Positions 23,978 to 34,436 are shown, counted from the first letter of the stretch. The stretch is 48,871 nucleotides of DNA from Streptomyces violaceoruber (GCA_000720805.1 JODI01000065.1:1-48871); one strand, 5' to 3'. Program-made: numbers and translations. The notes: generated by a model not told the origin, from the sequence alone.

Positions 23978-25312
23978 ATGACCGCACTTCCGCAGGAGCG
24001 CCGCGTCGTCACCGCCATCCCCGGCCCGAAGTCGCAGGAGCTGCAGGCCCGCCGCCTCGCCGCGGTCGCGCAGGGCGTGGGCTCCGTGCTGCCCGTGTTC
24101 ACCGCGCGGGCCGGCGGCGGGATCATCGAGGACGTCGACGGAAACCGCCTGATCGACTTCGGCTCCGGTATCGCGGTGACGTCCGTCGGCGCCTCCGCCG
24201 AGGCCGTCGTACGCCGCGCCTCCGCCCAGCTCGCCGACTTCACCCACACCTGTTTCATGGTCACGCCGTACGAGGGGTACGTGGAGGCCGCCGAGGCGCT
24301 GGCCGAGCTGACCCCCGGTGACCACGCCAAGAAGTCGGCACTCTTCAACAGCGGCGCCGAAGCCGTCGAGAACGCCGTGAAGATCGCGCGGGCGTACACC
24401 AAGCGCCAGGCGGTCGTCGTCTTCGACCACGGCTACCACGGCCGGACCAACCTCACGATGGCGCTGACGGCCAAGAACATGCCGTACAAGCACGGCTTCG
24501 GCCCGTTCGCGCCGGAGGTCTACCGCATGCCGATGGCGTACGGCTACCGCTGGCCGACCGGTCCCGAGAACGCGGGCCCCGAGGCCGCCGCGCAGGCCGT
24601 CGACCAGATCACCAAGCAGGTCGGCCCGGACAACGTGGCCGCGATCATCGTCGAGCCGGTGCTCGGCGAGGGCGGCTTCATCGAGCCGGCCAAGGGCTTC
24701 CTTCCGGCACTCGCCAAGTTCGCCGCCGACAACGGCATCGTCTTCGTCGCCGACGAGATCCAGTCCGGCTTCTGCCGCACCGGCCAGTGGTTCGCCTGCG
24801 AGGACGAGGGCATCGTCCCGGACCTGATCACCACGGCGAAGGGCATCGCGGGCGGTCTGCCGCTGGCCGCCGTCACCGGCCGCGCCGAGATCATGGACGC
24901 CGCCCACGCGGGCGGCCTGGGCGGCACCTACGGCGGAAACCCGGTGGCGTGCGCCGGCGCGCTGGGCGCGATCGAGACGATGAAGGAGCTCGACCTCAAC
25001 GCGCGGGCGAAGGCCATCGAGGCGACGATGAAGCCCCGCCTGGCCGCCATGGCCGAGAAGTTCGACGTCATCGGCGACGTCCGCGGCCGGGGCGCGATGA
25101 TCGCCATCGAACTGGTCAAGGACCGTACGACCAAGGAGCCGAACCCGGAGGCGACGGCCGCACTGGCCAAGGCCTGCCACCAGGAGGGTCTGCTGGTCCT
25201 GACCTGTGGCACCTACGGCAACGTGCTGCGCTTCCTGCCGCCGCTGGTCATCGGCGAGGACCTGCTGAACGAGGGCCTGGACGTCATCGAGCAGGCGTTC
25301 GCGCGCATCTGA
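23978..25312 (+). CDS. gabT: 4-aminobutyrate aminotransferase
   Basis: 444 aa class III PLP aminotransferase. The catalytic Lys is K288 in TTAKGIAGGLPLAAVTGR. PLP-site motifs include NSGAEAVENAVKIAR, FDHGYHGRTNLTMALT and FVADEIQSGFCRTG; IIVEPVLGEGGFI is typical of GabT. Reaction: GABA + 2-oxoglutarate to succinic semialdehyde + glutamate. Start ATG at 23978 behind AGGGAG. A repeat-rich leader precedes it and a hairpin follows at 25324-25345. Together with the nearby aldehyde dehydrogenase it completes GABA breakdown to succinate. Confidence 0.93.
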   Translation: MTALPQERRVVTAIPGPKSQELQARRLAAVAQGVGSVLPVFTARAGGGIIEDVDGNRLIDFGSGIAVTSVGASAEAVVRRASAQLADFTHTCFMVTPYEGYVEAAEALAELTPGDHAKKSALFNSGAEAVENAVKIARAYTKRQAVVVFDHGYHGRTNLTMALTAKNMPYKHGFGPFAPEVYRMPMAYGYRWPTGPENAGPEAAAQAVDQITKQVGPDNVAAIIVEPVLGEGGFIEPAKGFLPALAKFAADNGIVFVADEIQSGFCRTGQWFACEDEGIVPDLITTAKGIAGGLPLAAVTGRAEIMDAAHAGGLGGTYGGNPVACAGALGAIETMKELDLNARAKAIEATMKPRLAAMAEKFDVIGDVRGRGAMIAIELVKDRTTKEPNPEATAALAKACHQEGLLVLTCGTYGNVLRFLPPLVIGEDLLNEGLDVIEQAFARI

Positions 25313-25323
25313 GGGTGGCCGGC

Positions 25324-25345
25324 CGTGGCCGCGGGGGCGGCCACG
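25324..25345 (+). terminator. Terminator hairpin after gabT
   Basis: CGTGGCCGC (25324-25332) pairs with GCGGCCACG (25337-25345), loop GGGG, 12 bp past the gabT stop. Confidence 0.75.
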
Positions 25346-25505
25346 CCCGACTGCTGCCGCCTCCCGCGTCCGGGGGGGGCGGCCGCGCGCCCATCTGTCG
25401 GATCGTCCGCACATCTGATTCACGCCAACGGCAGACCGTGTGAAGAAGGTGTGCGGGGTGGATGGGAGGACTCGATTCCGCCTGTCCTCGCCCCATCCGC
25501 TGGCG

Positions 25506-25511
25506 TAGGTT
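25506..25511 (+). promoter_or_regulatory. Possible -10 box of a leaderless transcript
   Basis: TAGGTT fits the Streptomyces -10 consensus TANNNT and ends 8 bp before the ATG at 25520, with no Shine-Dalgarno sequence between. This spacing is what leaderless genes show. Confidence 0.5.
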
Positions 25512-25519
25512 CTATCCAG

Positions 25520-26341
25520 ATGAGAGATACACCCCGCCCACAGGGGACTGTGGGCGAGTACAGGCCGAGGCCTCCCCAGCTTCGACCTGGTCGTGCCCTC
25601 GCGCACACAACCGGTGCCTCTGGCTCCGGATCTCCTCACCGATCGGACAGTCGCCCGCCCCAAACCCCCCGGGGCGCGCGACCATCCGGTCCGTTCGGCC
25701 GCCCCGGAACCACCCCCCCTGTTCCGGGGCGGCCGACCTTCTTCTTCCTTCTCGGGCTTCCGGCCCTTCTCTTCGCGCTGATCACCTGGCAGGTCGTCGC
25801 CGACGGCCCGCTGCTGCGCGCGGACGAGCGCGTCAGCCGCGCCCTGGTCCACCCGGACCGCTTCTCCGGATTCCTCTCCCACCTGGGCGACGTCCAGGCG
25901 GGAGTCCCGGTCCTGGCCGCCGTCCTGGTGTACGTCGCGGTGCGCCACCGCCGCGCTGGTACAGACCGCTGGTGGCTCCCGTCCGCCGCCGCGGCCCTCC
26001 TCATGGCCCTGGTGCCGGCCCTGATCATCCCGCTGAAGGAACTCACCGCCCGCCCGGGGACCCCGGTCATGCCCCCCGGCACCGGCTACTTCCCCTCCGG
26101 CCACACGGCCACCGCCGCCGTCGCCTACGGCGGCGCGGCGCTGCTCCTCCTGCCCTGGCTCCGCTCGACCACGGCCCGCCGCGTCTGCGTGATCACCTGG
26201 GCCGTCCTCGTCCTCGCCGTCTCCTTCGGCCTGGTCCGCCGCGGCTACCACTGGCCACTGGACGTCGTGGCCAGTTGGTGTCTGTGCGCAGTACTGCTCT
26301 CGTCGCTGTGGCTGTTTCTCAGGCGGCGCCCGACCGCCTGA
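25520..26341 (+). CDS. PAP2-family membrane phosphatase
   Basis: 273 aa. A hydrophilic Pro/Arg-rich N-terminus (about 70 residues) precedes five or six membrane segments. The acid phosphatase signature is complete: KELTARPGTP (motif 1), YFPSGHTAT (motif 2) and LVRRGYHWPLD (motif 3, the His and Asp conserved). Likely hydrolyses a lipid pyrophosphate or phosphatidate at the membrane surface. The ATG at 25520 has no ribosome site but a -10-like TAGGTT just upstream, so a leaderless start is likely; the lengthy open frame before it is low-complexity and was left out. An internal start nearer the first membrane helix is possible. Confidence 0.82.
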   Translation: MRDTPRPQGTVGEYRPRPPQLRPGRALAHTTGASGSGSPHRSDSRPPQTPRGARPSGPFGRPGTTPPVPGRPTFFFLLGLPALLFALITWQVVADGPLLRADERVSRALVHPDRFSGFLSHLGDVQAGVPVLAAVLVYVAVRHRRAGTDRWWLPSAAAALLMALVPALIIPLKELTARPGTPVMPPGTGYFPSGHTATAAVAYGGAALLLLPWLRSTTARRVCVITWAVLVLAVSFGLVRRGYHWPLDVVASWCLCAVLLSSLWLFLRRRPTA

Positions 26342-26398
26342 TCGTCACGCCCGGCCTCCGGTCGCCCTCCTCCGTCCGGTCGCCCGTCATCAAGGGCC

Positions 26399-26851
26399 CT
26401 AGCCGCCCTTCTGCGTCGCGAGGTCCGCCGCCGCCTCGTGCATGGCCAGTTCGAGGAGGGCCGGGTCGGTGAGGGTGCCGGAGCCGTCCGGCGGGACCAG
26501 CCAGCGGACCGAGCCTCTGGAGCGGCCCGGGTACGGCACGACGATCCAGGTGCCGGCGCCCGCCGTGCGGATGCCCGTGCCGAGCCAGCGGGCCGCGGTG
26601 CCGGGCGGGACGAGAAACCCCATCCGGGCGTCGCCGAAGTCGACGAGCACCGGGCCCGGCCGGTCGAGGACGCGGGTGAGGACGTCGAGGGTGGGATAGC
26701 CGAGTTCGCCCGGCAGGATCAGCACGTCCCAGGTCTTGCCGGCGGGCAGGAGCGCGACCCCGTGGGGGTTGCGCTCCCATTCCCGGCGGCAGGCATCGGG
26801 GTCGGGTGCCACGGATGCGAGCCACGCCACCGCCGTCTTCGCCCCAGTCAT
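26399..26851 (-). CDS. Conserved hypothetical protein, possibly primase-polymerase N-terminal-like
   Basis: 150 aa, soluble, no signal. Features: REWERNPHGVALLPAGKTWDVLILPG near the N-terminus, then VLVDFGDARMGFLVPPGTA and WIVVPYPGRSRGSVRWLVPPDGSGTLTDPALLELAMHEA. The W-V-PPDGSGTLTD-A end recalls small actinobacterial proteins annotated as related to bifunctional DNA primase/polymerase N-termini; I am not sure of this. Start ATG at 26851 with GGGAGG 7 bp upstream. It lies 158 bp downstream of the PuuB-like oxidase gene on the same strand but is not clearly linked in function. Confidence 0.7.
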   Translation of the reverse strand: MTGAKTAVAWLASVAPDPDACRREWERNPHGVALLPAGKTWDVLILPGELGYPTLDVLTRVLDRPGPVLVDFGDARMGFLVPPGTAARWLGTGIRTAGAGTWIVVPYPGRSRGSVRWLVPPDGSGTLTDPALLELAMHEAAADLATQKGG

Positions 26852-26948
26852 GAGGGGACCTCCCTTTCGCTCTGGACGCGGGTCGCGTCATGAGGGACAG
26901 GGAGGTCTTCGGCGACCGTCACCCGGGGTCTGACATCCCGTTGGAGTG

Positions 26949-26994
26949 AACCGCCGAACCGGTGAGCCGGGGAACCGCTGAACCGGTGAACCGG
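26949..26994. repeat. 22 bp direct repeat, two copies
   Basis: 26949-26970 and 26973-26994 share a 22 bp unit beginning AACCGC and ending CCGG, with two mismatches and a 24 bp period. Each unit also contains the palindrome AACCGGTGA/AACCGGTGAG core. It fills the gap between the oxidase stop and the downstream hypothetical gene. Confidence 0.75.
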
Positions 26995-27009
26995 CTCGCA
27001 GGTGACGGA

Positions 27010-28428
27010 TCAGCTGTCGAAGCCGAGACCCATCCGGTCCATCGTCCGCAGCCACAGGTTGCGCCGGCCCCCGTGCGCGTCCGCCCGTGCCAGCGACCAC
27101 TTGGTGAGGGCGATGCCCGTCCAGGCGAAGGGCTCCGGCGGGAAGGGCAGCGGCTTCGTGCGGACCATTTCCAGGGAGGTGCGCTCCGTGGGCTCCCCCG
27201 CCAGCAGGTCCAGCATCACGTCGGCGCCGAAACGGGTGGCCCCGACCCCGAGACCCGTGTAACCCGCCGCGTACGCCACCCTGCCGTGATGGGCGGTGCC
27301 GAAGAACGCCGAGAAGCGCGAGCAGGTGTCGATCGCGCCGCCCCACGCGTGGGTGAAGCGCAGGCCCTCCAGCTGCGGGAAGCAGGTGAAGAAGTGCCCG
27401 GCGAGTTTGGCGTAGGTGTCCGGGCGGTCGTCGTACTCGGAGCGCACCCGTCCGCCGTACGGGTAGATCGCGTCGTAGCCGCCCCAGAGGATCCGGTTGT
27501 CCGCGGAGAGCCGGAAGTAGTGGAACTGGTTGGCGCTGTCCCCCAAGCCCTGTCTGTTCTTCCAGCCGACCTCCGCCAGCTGGCCGGCCGTGAGCGGCTC
27601 GGTCATCAGCGCGTAGTCGTAGACCGGGACGGTGTACGCCCGCACACGCCTGACCAGGTTCGGGAAGACGTTGGTGCCGAGCGCCACCCTGCGGGCACGG
27701 ACGGATCCGTACGGAGTGCGTACGGCCATCCCGGCGCCGTACGGCTTCAGACTGAGCGCCGGAGTGTGCTCGTACACGCGGACGCCGAGGCGCAGGCAGG
27801 CCCGCTTCAGCCCCCAGGCGAGCCTGGCCGGGTTGAGCATGGCCACGCCCCGGCGGTCGTGGAGGCCGGCCTGGAAGGTCGGGGAGGCGACCTGCTCCCG
27901 TACGGCCTCGGCGTCCAGGAACTCCACGCCGTCGGCGAGACCCGCCCGCTCCATCTCCTCGTACCAGGCGCGCAGTTCCCCCGCCTGGTAGGCCTCGGTG
28001 GCCACGTCGATCTCGCCGGTGCGCTCGAAGTCGCAGTCGAGGTCGTACCGGGCGACCGCCTTCTCGATCTCGTCGAGGTTGCGGGTGCCCAGCTCCTGGA
28101 GCCGGTGGATCTCGTCCGGCCAGCGGGCCAGCCCGTTGGACAGGCCGTGGGTGAGGGAGGCGGCGCAGAAGCCGCCGTTGCGGCCGGAGGCGGCCCAGCC
28201 CGCCTCGCGGCCTTCCAGCAGGACGACATCCCGCTGCGGGTCGCGTTCCTTGGCGTTCAGCGCGGTCCACAGTCCGCTGTAGCCGCCGCCGACGACCAGC
28301 AGGTCGCAGGTCTCGGCGCCGGTGAGGGCGGGCTCGGGGCGGGGCCTGCCGGGGTCGTCCAGCCAGTACGGGACCGGCTGGGCTTCGGAAAGGGACTTCG
28401 TCCAACGACTCATGGCGCTCGGGGCCAT
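27010..28428 (-). CDS. FAD-dependent amine oxidoreductase (PuuB-like gamma-glutamylputrescine oxidase)
   Basis: 472 aa DAO-type flavoprotein. The FAD-binding Rossmann motif DLLVVGGGYSGLWTALNAKE lies at about 41-60, with E-GREAGWAASGRNGG (about 75-90), the PuuB-like stretch next to the flavin. The C-terminal half has WGGAIDTCSRFSAFFGT and YAAGYTGLGVGATRFGADV. Likely oxidises putrescine or gamma-glutamylputrescine to an aldehyde. Start ATG at 28428 has GGAG 8 bp upstream; an ATG at 28413 is an alternative. It sits 29 bp after the PotC gene as the last gene of the polyamine uptake operon, tying import to oxidation. Oxidation of another secondary amine is possible. Confidence 0.85.
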   Translation of the reverse strand: MAPSAMSRWTKSLSEAQPVPYWLDDPGRPRPEPALTGAETCDLLVVGGGYSGLWTALNAKERDPQRDVVLLEGREAGWAASGRNGGFCAASLTHGLSNGLARWPDEIHRLQELGTRNLDEIEKAVARYDLDCDFERTGEIDVATEAYQAGELRAWYEEMERAGLADGVEFLDAEAVREQVASPTFQAGLHDRRGVAMLNPARLAWGLKRACLRLGVRVYEHTPALSLKPYGAGMAVRTPYGSVRARRVALGTNVFPNLVRRVRAYTVPVYDYALMTEPLTAGQLAEVGWKNRQGLGDSANQFHYFRLSADNRILWGGYDAIYPYGGRVRSEYDDRPDTYAKLAGHFFTCFPQLEGLRFTHAWGGAIDTCSRFSAFFGTAHHGRVAYAAGYTGLGVGATRFGADVMLDLLAGEPTERTSLEMVRTKPLPFPPEPFAWTGIALTKWSLARADAHGGRRNLWLRTMDRMGLGFDS

Positions 28429-28457
28429 GATTTCAACTCCCTACAGACGTTTCGCGG

Positions 28458-29258
28458 TCATGCCTTCTGCTTGGTGCGGCGATTTCCGACGACCATCGAG
28501 GACAGGACGAGCAGTACGGCGACGAGGAACATGGTCGTACCGATGACGTTGATCTGAACGGGCGTTCCGCGCTGCGCCGAGCCCCAGACGAACATGGGGA
28601 AGGTGACGGTGGAGCCCGCGTTGAAATTGGTGATGATGAAATCGTCGAAGGAGAGCGCGAAGGACAGCAGCGCACCCGCGGCGATTCCGGGAGCCGCGAT
28701 GGGCAGCGTGACCCGGAGGAACGTCTGCACGGGACTGGCGTACAGGTCCCGCGCGGCCTCCTCGAGTCGCGGGTCCATCGACATCACGCGCGCCTTCACC
28801 GCGACGACGACGAAACTGAGGCAGAACATGATGTGGGCGATCAGGATCGTCCAGAAGCCCAGCTGGGCGCCCATGTTGAGGAACAGGGTGAGCAGCGAGG
28901 CCGCCATGACGACCTCGGGCATCGCCATCGGCAGGAAGATCAGCGAGTTGACGGCCCCCCGCGCGCGGAACCGGTAGCGCACCAGCGCGAAGGCGATCAT
29001 CGTACCGAGGACGGTGGCGCCGATCGTCGCCCAGAAGGCGATCTGAAGGCTGATCGACAGCGAGCCGCACATGCCGGCGACCCCGCACGGGTCCTTCCAG
29101 GCGTCGGTGGAGAACTGCTGCCACTGGTAATTGAAGCGACCCTTCGGTTTGTTGAAGGAGAACACCGTGACGACGACGTTCGGCAGCAGGAGATATCCGA
29201 GCGTGATCAGTCCCGCGATGACGACGAGATGGCGCTTGAGCCAGTTGACGAAGGTCAT
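28458..29258 (-). CDS. potC: Polyamine ABC importer permease PotC
   Basis: 266 aa, six membrane segments, first HLVVIAGLITLGYLLLPNVVV. The coupling loop is EEAARDLYASPVQTFLRVTLPIAAPG, typical of PotC/YdcV. The start is 2 bp after the PotB stop, with no own ribosome site, so translation is coupled. It forms the channel with PotB. Confidence 0.9.
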   Translation of the reverse strand: MTFVNWLKRHLVVIAGLITLGYLLLPNVVVTVFSFNKPKGRFNYQWQQFSTDAWKDPCGVAGMCGSLSISLQIAFWATIGATVLGTMIAFALVRYRFRARGAVNSLIFLPMAMPEVVMAASLLTLFLNMGAQLGFWTILIAHIMFCLSFVVVAVKARVMSMDPRLEEAARDLYASPVQTFLRVTLPIAAPGIAAGALLSFALSFDDFIITNFNAGSTVTFPMFVWGSAQRGTPVQINVIGTTMFLVAVLLVLSSMVVGNRRTKQKA

Positions 29259-29260
29259 TT

Positions 29261-30183
29261 CTAAACCAGATCCTCCGTGCCGGACTTGCGGATGTAGACC
29301 GTGACCATCACCAGAATCGCGGCCATGAGGATGAAGGAGAGGGCCGCCGCCGTCGGATAGTCGAGAATCCGCAGGAACTGGGACTGGATGACGTTTCCGA
29401 CCATGCGGGTGTCCGTCGAGCCGAGCAGGTCCGCGTTGACGTAGTCGCCGGCCGCCGGGATGAAGGTCAGCAGCGTGCCGGAGACCACGCCCGGCATCGA
29501 CAGCGGGAAGGTGACCCTGCGGAAGACGGTCCAGGGGCGCGCGTAGAGGTCGCCCGCCGCCTCGTGGAGGCGTCCGTCGATGCGCTCCAGCGAGGTGTAC
29601 AGCGGCAGGATCATGAACGGCAGGAAGTTGTACGTCAGTCCGCAGACGACAGCGAGTGGCGTGGCCAGTACGCGGTCGCCGGAGGTCCAGCCGAGCCAGT
29701 TCGTCACGTCCAGGACGTGCAGCGTGTTGAGGGCGCCGACGACCGGGCCGCCGTCCGCGAGGATCGTCTTCCAGGCGAGGGTGCGGATCAGGAAGCTGGT
29801 GAAGAACGGGGCGATCACCAGGATCATGATCAGGTTCCGCCAGCGGCCCGCGCGGAAGGCGATGAGATACGCCAGCGGGTAACCGAGGATCAGGCACAGG
29901 ACCGTCGCCGCGGCGGCGTAGGCGACCGAGCGCAGGAACTGCGGCCAGTACTGGGACAGGGCGTCCCAGTAGGTGGCGAAGTGCCAGGTGACCTTGTAGC
30001 CCTCCTCCAGGGAGCCCGTCTGCACGGACGTGGAGGCCTGGTAGATCATCGGCAGCGCGAAGAAGACGATCAGCCAGAGGATGCCGGGCAGCAGGAGCCA
30101 GTACGGGACGAGGCGGCCGCGTTGGCGAGGGGGCCTCTTCTCCGGAGCGGGCGCCACAGGAGGCGCTTCGGCGAGTGTCGACA

Positions 30184-30184
<1 letters not shown>
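29261..30184 (-). CDS. potB: Polyamine ABC importer permease PotB
   Basis: 307 aa. A Pro-rich cytoplasmic N-terminus of about 25 residues is followed by six membrane segments beginning LVPYWLLLPGILWLIVFFAL. The coupling loop is LHEAAGDLYARPWTVFRRVTFPLSMPG. Start ATG shares one base with the PotA stop (TGATG). PotB/PotC-type permeases with the adjacent spermidine/putrescine-type binding protein identify a polyamine importer. Confidence 0.9.
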
Positions 30185-31364
<1,180 letters not shown>

Positions 31365-31368
<4 letters not shown>

Positions 31369-32612
31369 GCCCCAGTCAGCTTCGCGAACTTCTCTTCGAA
31401 CTCGGTTTCTTCCTTCGAGCTCAGCGAGCGGAAGGCGTGGGACTTCGCGGCCATGGCCTTGTCCGGGATGATCAGCGGGTTGTTCGCCGCATCCTTGTCG
31501 AGCTTCTCCAGCTCGGGCTTCACGCCGTCGACCGGACACACGTAGTTGATGTACGCGGCGAGTTCGGCGGCCGGCCCGGGCTCGTAGTAGTAGTCGATGA
31601 GCCGCTCGGCGTTCGTCTTGTGCCGGGCCTTGTTGGGGATCAGCAGGTTGTCGGTCGACGTCATGTAGCCGCTGTCCGGGATCAGGAAGTCGATGTCGGG
31701 GCTGTCCGCCTTGAGCTGGACCACGTCGCCGGCCCAGGCGATACAGGCCGCGAAGTCGCCGCTGGTGAGGTCGGAGGTGTAGTCGTTGCCGGTGAAGCGC
31801 CGGATCTGGCCCTTGTCGACGGCCTTCTGGAGACGGGCGATCACCGCGTCGTAGTCGTCGGCGGTGAACTTCGCCGGGTCCTTGCCCATGTCCAGCAGGG
31901 TCATCCCGATGCTGTCGCGCATCTCCGACAGGAAGCCGACGCGGCCTTTGAGCTTGGGATTGTCGAGCAGGTCGGAGACGGACTTCACCTCGACGCCGTC
32001 GAGGGCCTTCTTGTTGTAGGCGATGACCGTCGAGATGCCCTGCCAGACGTACGAGTAGGCGCGGCCGGGGTCCCAGTCGGGGCTGCGGAACTGGGCGGAC
32101 AGGTTGGCGTAGGCGTGCGGCAGCAGGGAGGGGTCCAGCTTCTGCACCCAGCCCAGCCGGATGAGGCGGCCGGCCAGCCAGTCGGTGAGGACGATGAGGT
32201 CGCGGCCGGTGTCCTGGCCCGCGGCGAGCTGCGGCTTGATCTTGCCGAAGAACTCGTTGTTGTCGTTGATGTCCTCGGTGTACTTGACCTTGATGCCGGT
32301 CTTCTTCGTGAACTGGTCGAGCGTGGGGTGGTGCTTCTCGCTGTCGTCCACGTCCATGTACTCGGTCCAGTTGGAGAAGTTGACGGTCTTCTCCTTGGCC
32401 GAGTGGTCGTCCGCGGAGACGCCTCCCTGCGTCTTGCCCGCCGCGGGGATGCCGCAGGCGCTGAGCGCCCCGAGGCCGCCGACCGCGAGCGCGCCGCCCG
32501 CGGAGGCGCGCAGCAGTGAACGCCGGGTCATGGCGGCCCTGCCGTTCCTGAGGCTGCGCCGCATGGCGGCCACCTGGGCCGGGGACAGGCGGTCGGGCTC
32601 GTACTGCTCCAT
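31365..32612 (-). CDS. potD: Polyamine-binding lipoprotein PotD
   Basis: 415 aa. A 30-residue hydrophilic lead precedes a Tat-like signal MTRRSLLRASAGG and lipobox GALSACG. The body has the PotD fold, with VNFSNWTEYMDV at the first strand and AGDVVQLK, and PDSGYMTSTDNLLIPNKA. ATG at 32612 is chosen; an internal ATG directly at the Tat motif would also work. The unusual leader is a 14 bp repeat array carrying AAAGGG-like sequences. First gene of the potDABC-oxidase operon, 101 bp after an aldehyde dehydrogenase gene. Confidence 0.88.
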
Positions 32613-32619
32613 GCGCGTG

Positions 32620-32677
32620 GTGCCCTTTCGGGAGTGCCCTTTGGGGAGTGGCCTTGTCGGAGTTGCCTTTTGCGGGA
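32620..32677. repeat. 14 bp tandem repeat in the potD leader
   Basis: Units at 32620-32633, 32634-32647, 32648-32661 (each 14 bp, plus-strand form GTGCCCTTTCGGGA with changes) and a 16 bp variant at 32662-32677. On the coding (minus) strand each gives an AAAGGG- or AAGGC-like ribosome-site mimic just before the potD start at 32612. Confidence 0.8.
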
Positions 32678-32713
32678 GGGTGTGCGGCCGCTGGTCGGGC
32701 GGCCCGGATACGG

Positions 32714-34249
32714 CTATCGGTCCCCGAAGATCGTGCGGTGCCAGTCCTTCCGCGGCACCGCCGTGTTGTCGAACATGACGTGCTTGATCTGGGTGTACTC
32801 CTCGAACGAGTACATGGACATGTCCTTGCCGAAGCCGGACGCCCGGTACCCGCCGTGGGGCATCTCGCTGATGATCGGAATGTGGTCGTTGACCCACACA
32901 CAGCCCGCCTTGATCTCGCGGGTGGCACGGTTCGCCCGGTACACGTCCCGGCTCCACGCGGAGGCGGCGAGCCCGTACGGGGTGTCGTTGGCCAGCCGGA
33001 TCCCCTCGTCGTCGCTGTCGAAGGGCAGGACGACCAGGACCGGCCCGAAGAGCTCCGACTGGACGATCTCGCTGTCCTGGGCGGCGTCCGCGACCAGGGT
33101 CGGGCGGTAGTACGCGCCGTTCTCGAGCTCGCCCCGCGGGGCCTCGCCGCCGGTCACCACGCGCGCGTAGGCGCGCGCCCGGTCGACGAAAGCGGCGACG
33201 CGGTCACGCTGGACATGGGAGATCAGCGGGCCGAGGTCGGTGCCCGGCGCGAACGGGTCGCCGAGCCGGACGGTCTCCATGAGGGCGGCCGTCCGCTCGA
33301 CGAACGCCTCGTAGAGGGGACGTTGTACGTACGCGCGCGTGGCGGCCGTGCAGTCCTGCCCGGTGTTGATGAGCGCGCCCGCGACCGCGCCGTGGACGGC
33401 CGCCTCCAGGTCCGCGTCGTCGAAGACGAGGAAGGGCGCCTTGCCGCCGAGTTCGAGGTGCAGGCGCTTGACGGTGGCGGTGGCGATCTGCGCGACCCGC
33501 TTGCCGACGGCGGTGGAGCCGGTGAAGGACGTCATGGCCACGTCCGGGTGGCCGACGAGATGCTCGCCCGCTTCCTTGCCGGTGCCGTTGACGATGTTGA
33601 TCACGCCGTCCGGGATCCCGGCGTCGGTGGCGGCCCGCGCGAAGAGCAGCGAGGTGAGCGGGGTGAGCTCGGCGGGCTTGAGCACGATCGTGTTGCCCGC
33701 GGCGATCGCCGGGAGGATCTTCCAGGCGGCCATCTGAAGGGGGTAGTTCCAGGGCGCGATGGAGCCGACGACACCGATGGGCTCGCGGCGGACGTACGAG
33801 GTGTGGTCGCCGGAGTACTCGCCCGCGGACTGGCCCTGGAGGTGGCGGGCGGCGCCCGCGAAGAAGGCGGTGTTGTCGATGGTGCCCGGGACGTCGAACT
33901 CCCGGGTCAGCTTCAGCGGCTTGCCGCACTGGAGGGACTCCGCGCGGGCGAAGTCCTCCGCCCGGTCGGCGAGGACGGCGGCGAACCGGTGCAGGGCGTC
34001 CGAGCGCTCCCCCGGCGTGGCCGAGGACCAGCCCGAAAAGGCGTCGCGGGCGGCGGCCACGGCGGCGTCGACGTCGGCGGCACTCGCCGACTCGTATGTG
34101 TACACCTCCTCGCCGGTCGACGGGTCGACGACCTCGTGCGTACGGCCGGAGGTGCCCTGGGTCAGACGGCCCCCGATGAACTGCGCGCCGTCCGCGAAGC
34201 GTTCCCGCGCCGGGAATCGTTCAGGGGTGGCAGTGCCCGGGTTGTGCAT
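32714..34249 (-). CDS. Aldehyde dehydrogenase (PuuC/aminobutyraldehyde dehydrogenase type)
   Basis: 511 aa. Catalytic E266 in LELGGKAP and C300 in NTGQDCTAA; C-terminal MPHGGYRASGFGKDMSMYSFEEYTQIKHVM is characteristic of gamma-aminobutyraldehyde/betaine-aldehyde dehydrogenases. Likely oxidises the aldehyde made by the PuuB-like oxidase to GABA or gamma-glutamyl-GABA. Start ATG at 34249; ribosome site GGAGGAGAGC is somewhat distant. It precedes potD by 101 bp on the same strand and may share its transcript. The upstream region carries nested inverted repeats (34350-34394). Confidence 0.87.
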   Translation of the reverse strand: MHNPGTATPERFPARERFADGAQFIGGRLTQGTSGRTHEVVDPSTGEEVYTYESASAADVDAAVAAARDAFSGWSSATPGERSDALHRFAAVLADRAEDFARAESLQCGKPLKLTREFDVPGTIDNTAFFAGAARHLQGQSAGEYSGDHTSYVRREPIGVVGSIAPWNYPLQMAAWKILPAIAAGNTIVLKPAELTPLTSLLFARAATDAGIPDGVINIVNGTGKEAGEHLVGHPDVAMTSFTGSTAVGKRVAQIATATVKRLHLELGGKAPFLVFDDADLEAAVHGAVAGALINTGQDCTAATRAYVQRPLYEAFVERTAALMETVRLGDPFAPGTDLGPLISHVQRDRVAAFVDRARAYARVVTGGEAPRGELENGAYYRPTLVADAAQDSEIVQSELFGPVLVVLPFDSDDEGIRLANDTPYGLAASAWSRDVYRANRATREIKAGCVWVNDHIPIISEMPHGGYRASGFGKDMSMYSFEEYTQIKHVMFDNTAVPRKDWHRTIFGDR

Positions 34250-34349
34250 GTCGCTCTCGCTCTCCTCCGCCGGCGCCCCGCGATGGTCGGAGGCGGGTGG
34301 CGTAGCTCCAGCTCGATTTGAGTGCCGATCCTGACAGAGCAAAGGGCAC

Positions 34350-34394
34350 GCAACAAGGGATTCCGTTGTTGCCTTTTGGTTAAGCGACGGAATC
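34350..34394. promoter_or_regulatory. Nested inverted repeats upstream of the aldehyde dehydrogenase gene
   Basis: GCAACAA (34350-34356) pairs with TTGTTGC (34366-34372). A second, interlocking pair is GATTCCGT (34359-34366) and ACGGAATC (34387-34394). They lie 101-145 bp upstream of the minus-strand start and 43 bp before the divergent NADAR gene, so they may be a regulator site for either. Confidence 0.5.
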
Positions 34395-34436
34395 TGTCGA
34401 CCAGGTGTCGAGTCGGCCTCGAAAAGGAGGGACGGA

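Noticed and set aside
23728..24321. Possible collagen-like protein overlapping the start of gabT
   Set aside because: No ribosome site, and after the repeats it becomes an Arg-rich off-frame reading of gabT. Kept only as a repeat feature.
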